Part shown: piece by piece, positions 7,019-11,303 of the stretch
How the letters are laid out: each line of letters starts with the position of its first letter
Numbering within the stretch: position 1 is the stretch's first letter
From: CAZQKL01 sp964593895 [NCBI: uncultured bacterium]
GTDB lineage: Bacteria; DYJV01
Length of the DNA: 11,303 bases
Assembly (NCBI GenBank): GCA_964593895.1
Contig: CAZQKL010000070.1
Span: forward strand, 1-11,303
Reading direction: 5' to 3'
Notes under the pieces: generated by a model
The model's database searches: none
What the model saw: the letters and a program-made list of their open reading frames with translations, nothing else
What the model was told of the DNA's origin: nothing
Made by a program: the position numbers and the translations under genes

Positions 7019-8318
7019 AAATTTTCCATCAATTGAAAATTTATCTGGACTTGGAGATTTACAAAAGAGAATTTTAATTACATTTGCACTTTTATTCGTA
7101 TATAGGCTTGGAATTCATATACCAACTCCAGGTGTTAATGGAGATGCATTAGCTGCTTTTTTTGCTCAAACAAAAGGGACTTTACTTAATTTTTTTGATA
7201 TGTTTGCTGGAGGTGGATTGCGTAGAGTTTCAATTTTTGCACTTGGTATCATGCCATACATTAGTGCTGCAATTATCATGGAACTTTTAACTGTAGTTAT
7301 TCCAAAACTTGACCAGTTGAAAAAGGAGGGAGAGGAAGGATACAAGAAAATAACCCAATACGCAAGATATGGAACTGTAATAATTTCTTTTATTCAAGGT
7401 TTTGGACTTGCAATAGGCTTGGAAAACATGACAAGTCCTGGTGGAATTCCAGTTGTAGCTCATCCAGGTTGGGCTTTTAGAATAAATACAGCAATAACAT
7501 TATGTACAGGAACTGTTTTTTTAATGTGGCTTGGAGAAAGAATTACTGATAAAGGAATAGGTAATGGTATTTCATTAATAATTTTTGCAGGAATTGTTAC
7601 AAGGCTTCCTTCAGCTATTATTAATACATTAAGATTAATAAGGACCGGTGAAATTTCATTGATTGTTGCAATAATTGTTCTTGCTCTTGCTGTGGTTGTT
7701 GTAGGAGCAATAATATTTTTTGAAACCGCTCAGAGAAGAATTCCTATTCATTATGCAAGAAGAGTTGTTGGAAGAAGAGTGTATGGAGGCCAATCTACTT
7801 TCTTACCATTGAAACTGAATACTGCTGGGGTAATTCCTCCAATTTTTGCTTCCTCAATTTTACTTTTTCCTGCAACTGTTACAACTTTTATAAAAATTCC
7901 TATTTTTCAAAAGTTTAATCAAATATTTTCGCCATTTTCAATAACTTACAATATTATTTATGTAATTTTAATTTTTCTCTTCTGTTTTTTTTATACTGCG
8001 ATTACATTTAGAAGTGATAATGTTGCTGAAAATTTAAGAAAATATGGAGCGTTTATTCCTGGAATTAGACCAGGGAAGAAAACAGCTGAATATATAGATA
8101 AAATTCTTACAAGAGTAACATTCTGGGGAGCTATATATGTGTCAGCTGTATGTGTTTTACCAAAAATATTAATAAAAGAATTAAATGTTCCATTTTATTT
8201 TGGAGGAACTTCACTTTTAATTGTTGTTGGAGTAGCAATAGATGTTATGCAGAGAATAGAATCTTATCTAATTAACAGAAACTATGAAGGATTAATAAAG
8301 AAAGTAGCAAAAAGGTAA
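7005..8318 (+). CDS. secY: Preprotein translocase subunit SecY
   Basis: 437 residues, normal for SecY. Known role: the ten-helix inner-membrane channel that, with SecE and SecG, passes proteins driven by SecA or by ribosomes. Seen: an N-terminal amphipathic stretch with the first helix at about 22-38, [15 protein letters not shown] (81-95), [20 protein letters not shown] (175-194), the cytoplasmic loop ERRIP-type segment [16 protein letters not shown] (243-258) leading into [20 protein letters not shown] (260-279), and the SecA/ribosome-contact loop [17 protein letters not shown] (344-360). GGTGGAG (6992-6998) within rplO precedes ATG 7005. The overlap of 14 bases with rplO points to coupled translation. 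Confidence 0.99.
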   Translation: MRKDKNFPSIENLSGLGDLQKRILITFALLFVYRLGIHIPTPGVNGDALAAFFAQTKGTLLNFFDMFAGGGLRRVSIFALGIMPYISAAIIMELLTVVIPKLDQLKKEGEEGYKKITQYARYGTVIISFIQGFGLAIGLENMTSPGGIPVVAHPGWAFRINTAITLCTGTVFLMWLGERITDKGIGNGISLIIFAGIVTRLPSAIINTLRLIRTGEISLIVAIIVLALAVVVVGAIIFFETAQRRIPIHYARRVVGRRVYGGQSTFLPLKLNTAGVIPPIFASSILLFPATVTTFIKIPIFQKFNQIFSPFSITYNIIYVILIFLFCFFYTAITFRSDNVAENLRKYGAFIPGIRPGKKTAEYIDKILTRVTFWGAIYVSAVCVLPKILIKELNVPFYFGGTSLLIVVGVAIDVMQRIESYLINRNYEGLIKKVAKR

Positions 8319-8320
8319 TT

Positions 8321-8325
8321 GGAGG
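8321..8325 (+). promoter_or_regulatory. Shine-Dalgarno site deciding the adk start
   Basis: GGAGG lies 5 bases before ATG 8331. A TTG at 8319 is in frame with adk but overlaps this site and has no Shine-Dalgarno of its own. ATG 8331 also gives the usual family start MNIILLGPPG. Confidence 0.88.
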
Positions 8326-8330
8326 AAAAA

Positions 8331-8972
8331 ATGAATATAATTTTACTTGGACCACCAGGAGCAGGAAAAGGAACTCAAGCAGCAAAAATAATTCAGAAAT
8401 ATAGAATTCCTCAAATTTCAACAGGAGATATTTTAAGAGCAGCGGTAAGAGAAGGCACTGAACTTGGAAAAAAAGCAAAAGAATATATGGATGCAGGAAA
8501 ACTTGTGCCAGATGAAATTGTAATTGGAATTATAAAAGAGAGATTAAGTCAAGATGATTGTAAAAATGGGTATATTTTAGATGGATTTCCAAGAACTGTA
8601 AATCAAGCAAAAGCTCTTGATGATATGTTAAATAAAATGGGTTCTCAGATTGATTATGTGATATGTATTGATGTTCCAGAAGAAGAACTTGTAAAAAGAA
8701 TTACTGGAAGAAGAATGTGTAAAGATTGTGGAGCGGTTTATCATATAATTAACAATCCTCCAAAAGTAGATGGAGTTTGTGATAAATGCGGTGGTGAACT
8801 ATATCAAAGAGATGATGATAAAGAAGAAACAGTTAGAAATAGAATAAAAGTTTACAAAGAACAAACAGAACCCTTGATTGAATATTATAAAGATAAAGTA
8901 AAAATGATTAACGGTGTTGGTGATATTGATGAAATTTTTGCTCAAATAGATAAAATTTTATCCCAAAAATGA
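8331..8972 (+). CDS. adk: Adenylate kinase, long form with zinc-type LID
   Basis: 213 residues. Reaction: ATP + AMP to 2 ADP in the cytoplasm. Seen: the P-loop GPPGAGKGT (7-15), the AMP-binding region with STGDILRAAV (30-39), the signature DGFPRT (84-89), the LID start with GRRMCKDCGAVYH (126-138), and EETVRNRIKVYKEQTEPLI (165-183). The LID carries Cys130, Cys133, Cys150 and Cys153, a full four-Cys zinc site as in Gram-positive and several thermophilic enzymes. It replaces the hydrogen-bond network of E. coli Adk. A position between secY and map is common outside Proteobacteria. The stop TGA overlaps the map ATG (ATGA). Confidence 0.99.
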   Translation: MNIILLGPPGAGKGTQAAKIIQKYRIPQISTGDILRAAVREGTELGKKAKEYMDAGKLVPDEIVIGIIKERLSQDDCKNGYILDGFPRTVNQAKALDDMLNKMGSQIDYVICIDVPEEELVKRITGRRMCKDCGAVYHIINNPPKVDGVCDKCGGELYQRDDDKEETVRNRIKVYKEQTEPLIEYYKDKVKMINGVGDIDEIFAQIDKILSQK

Positions 8973-9718
8973 TCTTTTACAAATCAAAATATGAGATTGA
9001 AAGAATAAGAGATGCGTGTAAAATTGTAAGAGAAGTTCTTGATAACTTATATGAAAAGATTGAAGAAGGAATTCCAACTATAGAACTTGATAAATTAGCT
9101 GAAAAAATTTGTAGAAGATATAAAGCAGAGCCAGCATTTAAAGGTTATGAAGGATTTCCAAAATCTGTTTGTATATCAATAAATGAAGAAGTTGTGCATG
9201 GAATTCCATCTGCAAAGAAAATAATTAAAAAAGGCGACCTTGTAAAAGTTGATTTTGGAGTTAAATTTAAAGGTTTTTACGGAGATGCAGCTTTTACAAA
9301 AATTGTTAATGATAAAAAAAATGAGAGGAAAAAAAGATTAGTTAATGCAACAAAACAGGCTCTTTTAAATGCAATAAAAGTAGCTAAAGTTGGAGTTAGG
9401 CTTGGTAAAGTTTCAAATACAGTTGAAAAAACAGTAAAAAAATATGGATATTCAGTTGTAAGAAGATTTGTTGGACATGGTATTGGTAGAAGTTTGCATG
9501 AAGAACCTCAGGTTCCAAATTTTGGTGATCCAAATAAGGGAATAATTTTGAAAAAAGGACTTGTAATTGCGATTGAGCCTATGGTAAATGAGGGGACATT
9601 TGAAGTTGAAATTTTAAAAGATGGTTGGACTGTTGTTACTAAAGATAGAAAATTGAGTGCTCATTTTGAACATACAATTGCAATTACTGATAATGGAGCA
9701 GATATTTTGACAAAGTAG
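8969..9718 (+). CDS. map: Methionine aminopeptidase, type I
   Basis: 249 residues, the usual size of the short type Ia enzyme. Reaction: removes the N-terminal Met from new proteins when the next residue is small. Seen: a pita-bread fold with metal ligands Asp95 (VDFG), Asp106 (GDAA), His170 (GHGIG), Glu203 (IEPM) and Glu234 (FEHT), plus the catalytic His77 (VVHGIP) and His177 (SLHEEP). All are in the expected order and spacing. There is no N-terminal zinc-finger extension. The ATG overlaps the adk stop by 4 bases, and no clear Shine-Dalgarno precedes it, so it probably depends on ribosomes finishing adk. Two residues (Ile-Phe) follow the initiator Met. Confidence 0.99.
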   Translation: MIFYKSKYEIERIRDACKIVREVLDNLYEKIEEGIPTIELDKLAEKICRRYKAEPAFKGYEGFPKSVCISINEEVVHGIPSAKKIIKKGDLVKVDFGVKFKGFYGDAAFTKIVNDKKNERKKRLVNATKQALLNAIKVAKVGVRLGKVSNTVEKTVKKYGYSVVRRFVGHGIGRSLHEEPQVPNFGDPNKGIILKKGLVIAIEPMVNEGTFEVEILKDGWTVVTKDRKLSAHFEHTIAITDNGADILTK

Positions 9719-9731
9719 AAAGGAGGGGGAA

Positions 9732-9953
9732 ATGGCAAAAGGAGATGCAATTGAAGTTGATGGAACTGTAATTGAAACTTTGCCAAATGCAATGTTTAGA
9801 GTAAAACTTGACAATGGACATGAAGTTCTTGCACACATTTCTGGTAAAATGAGAATGCATTATATAAAAATTTTGCCAGGAGATAGGGTAAAATTAGAAC
9901 TTTCCCCATACGATTTATCAAGGGGTAGAGTTGTTTACAGATACAATAAATAA
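9732..9953 (+). CDS. infA: Translation initiation factor IF-1
   Basis: 73 residues, normal (about 72). Known role: IF-1 occupies the 30S A site during initiation and helps IF-2 and IF-3. Seen: an OB fold with [20 protein letters not shown] (2-21), [20 protein letters not shown] (22-41), then [20 protein letters not shown] (42-61) and [10 protein letters not shown]. The match to the bacterial family runs over the whole length. The Shine-Dalgarno AAAGGAGG (9719-9726), 5 bases before the ATG, is among the strongest in the window. It sits 13 bases after map and 14 before rpmJ, the common map-infA-rpmJ arrangement. Confidence 0.99.
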   Translation: MAKGDAIEVDGTVIETLPNAMFRVKLDNGHEVLAHISGKMRMHYIKILPGDRVKLELSPYDLSRGRVVYRYNK

Positions 9954-9967
9954 CAAAGGAGTATAAA

Positions 9968-10081
9968 ATGAAAGTAAGAAGCAGTGTAAAAAAAATTTGC
10001 AATAAATGTAAAATAATTAAAAGAAAAGGAATTGTAAGAGTAATTTGTGAAAATCCAAAACATAAACAGAGACAGGGATAA
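9968..10081 (+). CDS. rpmJ: 50S ribosomal protein L36 (bL36), zinc form
   Basis: 37 residues, exactly the family norm. The frame starts at ATG 9968 and ends TAA 10079-10081. Known role: the smallest 50S protein, joining 23S rRNA domains near the factor-binding side. Seen: [11 protein letters not shown] at the start, the zinc ligands Cys11, Cys14, Cys27 and His32, and the end NPKHKQRQG (29-37). This is the zinc-binding C+ form. AAAGGAG (9955-9961) lies 6 bases before the ATG. It is flanked by infA (14 bases) and rpsM (12 bases), as in many bacteria. Confidence 0.98.
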   Translation: MKVRSSVKKICNKCKIIKRKGIVRVICENPKHKQRQG

Positions 10082-10093
10082 AGAGGAGGGAAA

Positions 10094-10477
10094 ATGGCAA
10101 GAATAGCAGGTGTTGATTTACCAAAAAATAAAAGAATAGAAATTGCATTAACTTACATTTTTGGAATTGGAAGAAGTAGGTCAAAAGAAATATTAAAAGC
10201 AACAGGGGTTAATCCTGATATTAGAGTTAAAGATTTAACAGAGGAAGATATTAATAAAATCAGAAGATTTATTGATGATAATTACAAAGTAGAGGGAGAA
10301 TTAAGAAAAGAGATTGCTCAAAATATTAAAAGATTGATGGATATAGGATGTTACAGAGGATTAAGACATAAGTTGGGTCTTCCTGTAAGGGGGCAAAGGA
10401 CAAGAACTAATGCAAGGACAAGAAAGGGTCCAAGAGGAGCTGCAATAGCAAAGAAAAAGAGAGCTGGTAAAAAATAA
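10094..10477 (+). CDS. rpsM: 30S ribosomal protein S13 (uS13)
   Basis: 127 residues, slightly longer than 117-124 in many bacteria because of a basic tail. Known role: S13 is in the 30S head, pairs with S19, and forms bridges with L5 that change on translocation. Seen: [20 protein letters not shown] (2-21), [12 protein letters not shown] (23-34), the helical body with [14 protein letters not shown], then [20 protein letters not shown] (85-104) and [11 protein letters not shown] (105-115) followed by a lysine-rich end that reaches the P-site tRNA. AGAGGAGGG precedes ATG 10094. It opens the alpha-operon part without any visible promoter. I could not identify an S4-type pseudoknot in the 12-base gap. 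Confidence 0.99.
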   Translation: MARIAGVDLPKNKRIEIALTYIFGIGRSRSKEILKATGVNPDIRVKDLTEEDINKIRRFIDDNYKVEGELRKEIAQNIKRLMDIGCYRGLRHKLGLPVRGQRTRTNARTRKGPRGAAIAKKKRAGKK

Positions 10478-10500
10478 AATTTTAATATAAGAGGAGACAG

Positions 10501-10893
10501 ATGGCAAGAAAGAGAAGAACAACAAAGAAAAAGGTTCAAAAGTTAAATATTGAAGAAGCAAGGGCTTATATAAAATCCACTTTTAATAACACAATTGTCA
10601 CAATAACAGATAATAAAGGAAATGTTTTAACATGGGCAAGTGGCGGTAGTGTAGGATTTAAAGGTGCTCGTAAAAGCACACCATATGCAGCTCAACTTGC
10701 AGCAACTGAAGCTGCAAAAAAAGCTCTTGATATGGGGATAAAAAAAGTTGGTGTGCTTGTAAAGGGGCCTGGTGCTGGCAGGGAAAGTGCAATAAGAGCT
10801 TTGCAGGCTGCTGGGTTAAAAATAACAAGTATTAGAGATATAACTCCTATTCCACATAATGGTTGTAGACCACCAAAGAGAAGAAGAGTTTAA
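10501..10893 (+). CDS. rpsK: 30S ribosomal protein S11 (uS11)
   Basis: 130 residues, normal. Known role: S11 forms the 30S platform with S6, S18 and S21-type proteins and lies by the mRNA exit (Shine-Dalgarno) region. Seen: [20 protein letters not shown] (23-42), [20 protein letters not shown] (45-64), [18 protein letters not shown] (85-102), and the C-terminal [18 protein letters not shown]. The Asn-Gly in HNGCRPP matches the position that becomes isoaspartate in E. coli S11. GAGGAG (10491-10496) lies 4 bases before the ATG. The gap of 36 bases that follows is the largest in the window. Confidence 0.99.
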   Translation: MARKRRTTKKKVQKLNIEEARAYIKSTFNNTIVTITDNKGNVLTWASGGSVGFKGARKSTPYAAQLAATEAAKKALDMGIKKVGVLVKGPGAGRESAIRALQAAGLKITSIRDITPIPHNGCRPPKRRRV

Positions 10894-10916
10894 TTTTAAA
10901 ATAAAAATTTTCAAAT

Positions 10917-10925
10917 AAGGAGGAG
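10917..10925 (+). promoter_or_regulatory. Shine-Dalgarno site fixing the TTG start of rpsD
   Basis: AAGGAGGAG lies about 6 bases (counted from the first GGAGG) before TTG at 10930. From this TTG the four zinc cysteines fall at residues 9, 12, 26 and 31, the positions known for Thermus S4, which supports the start strongly. Confidence 0.92.
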
Positions 10926-10929
10926 AGTT

Positions 10930-11303
10930 TTGGGTAGATATATTGGACCAGTTTGTAGATTATGCAGAAGAGAAGGGGTAAAATTATTTTTAAAAGGTGA
11001 TAGATGTTATTCATCAAAATGTGCTCTTGAGAGGAGAAATTATCCTCCAGGTGAGCATGGCCAGAAAAGAACTAAATTAACTGGATATGGATTGCAGTTA
11101 CGAGAAAAGCAGAAATTGAAAAGAATTTATGGAGTTAGTGAAAATCAATTTAGAATTTACTTTGAAAAAGCTGCAAAAATGAAGGGTGTAACTGGTGATA
11201 ATTTAATAATTCTTCTTGAGAGAAGGTTAGATAACATTGTTTACAGAATGGGATTTGCAAGAACAAGAAGAGAAGCAAGAATATTTGTAAGACATAATCA
11301 TGT
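10930..11303 (+). CDS. rpsD: 30S ribosomal protein S4, zinc form (uS4), 5' part, TTG start
   Basis: The frame stays open to the window end: 124 full codons of an expected 200-210. Known role: S4 is a primary 16S rRNA binder, starts 30S assembly with S7, and forms the mRNA entry channel with S3 and S5. Seen: [20 protein letters not shown] (2-21), zinc ligands Cys9, Cys12, Cys26 and Cys31, [11 protein letters not shown] (36-46), [15 protein letters not shown], and the start of the S4 RNA-binding domain at [20 protein letters not shown] followed by [10 protein letters not shown]. It resembles the Thermus-type C+ S4. It starts with TTG, read as Met. The cut is the window edge. rpoA is the expected next gene. 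Confidence 0.97.
   Translation, partial: MGRYIGPVCRLCRREGVKLFLKGDRCYSSKCALERRNYPPGEHGQKRTKLTGYGLQLREKQKLKRIYGVSENQFRIYFEKAAKMKGVTGDNLIILLERRLDNIVYRMGFARTRREARIFVRHNH

Noticed and set aside
8319-8330. A longer adk starting at TTG 8319
   Set aside because: The TTG overlaps the GGAGG that serves ATG 8331, has no SD of its own, and would add four residues before the standard MNIILLGPPG start.
8960-8975. A reassigned TGA codon, as in some candidate phyla
   Set aside because: TGA ends adk exactly where the family should end and overlaps the map start. I saw no in-frame TGA inside any gene, and tryptophan is TGG throughout.
10892-10911. AT-only inverted repeat after rpsK (ATTTTAAAAT and AAAATTTT) as a terminator
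   Set aside because: It has no G or C in the stem, so the hairpin would be weak, and it is followed by the strong rpsD Shine-Dalgarno and no U run. Such repeats are expected by chance at this base composition.
1-11303. Mobile element, CRISPR, toxin-antitoxin, tRNA or hidden novel system
   Set aside because: Genes fill the window with gaps of 36 bases or less, and each complete frame is a recognised housekeeping family in its expected order.

Overview
This window is one dense stretch of bacterial chromosome, transcribed left to right. It covers most of the merged S10-spc-alpha ribosomal protein superoperon. I see 25 genes, all on the plus strand: 23 complete apart from the two cut by the window edges (rplW at the left, rpsD at the right). 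The longest gap between genes is 36 bases, and several neighbours overlap. I found no mobile element, CRISPR array, tRNA, rRNA, internal promoter or convincing terminator, and no unknown gene. It is a core housekeeping region, and I do not see a new biological system in it.

The organism is an AT-rich bacterium (roughly 30% GC by eye) using a code in which TGA is a stop, as the adk/map ATGA junction shows. The plus strand is strongly purine-rich. Arginine is almost always AGA/AGG and isoleucine is often ATA, a pattern often seen in thermophiles. The order adk-map-infA-rpmJ-rpsM-rpsK-rpsD after secY is like Firmicutes, Thermotoga and many candidate phyla and unlike E. coli. rpmD (L30) is missing from its usual place between rpsE and rplO. 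S14, S4, L36, L24 and the adenylate kinase all carry cysteine-type zinc sites. L2 has DHPLGGG in place of the usual DHPHGGG. Together these suggest a deep-branching or uncultivated, perhaps thermophilic, lineage, but I cannot place it to phylum from sequence reading alone.

Layout: positions 1-3230 are the S10-operon part (rplW end, rplB, rpsS, rplV, rpsC, rplP, rpmC, rpsQ). Positions 3241-8318 are the spc part (rplN, rplX, rplE, rpsN, rpsH, rplF, rplR, rpsE, rplO, secY). Positions 8331-10081 hold adk, map, infA and rpmJ. Positions 10094 to the end are the alpha part (rpsM, rpsK, rpsD start). The expected flanks are rpsJ-rplC-rplD upstream and rpoA-rplQ downstream.

The genes work together in making and starting the ribosome and handling its products: 20 ribosomal proteins, initiation factor IF-1, the SecY translocation channel, methionine aminopeptidase that trims new proteins, and adenylate kinase for nucleotide balance. 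Nearly every gene has a strong Shine-Dalgarno sequence. Four genes (rpsC, rpsN, rpsE, rpsD) start with TTG, and all four encode 30S proteins.
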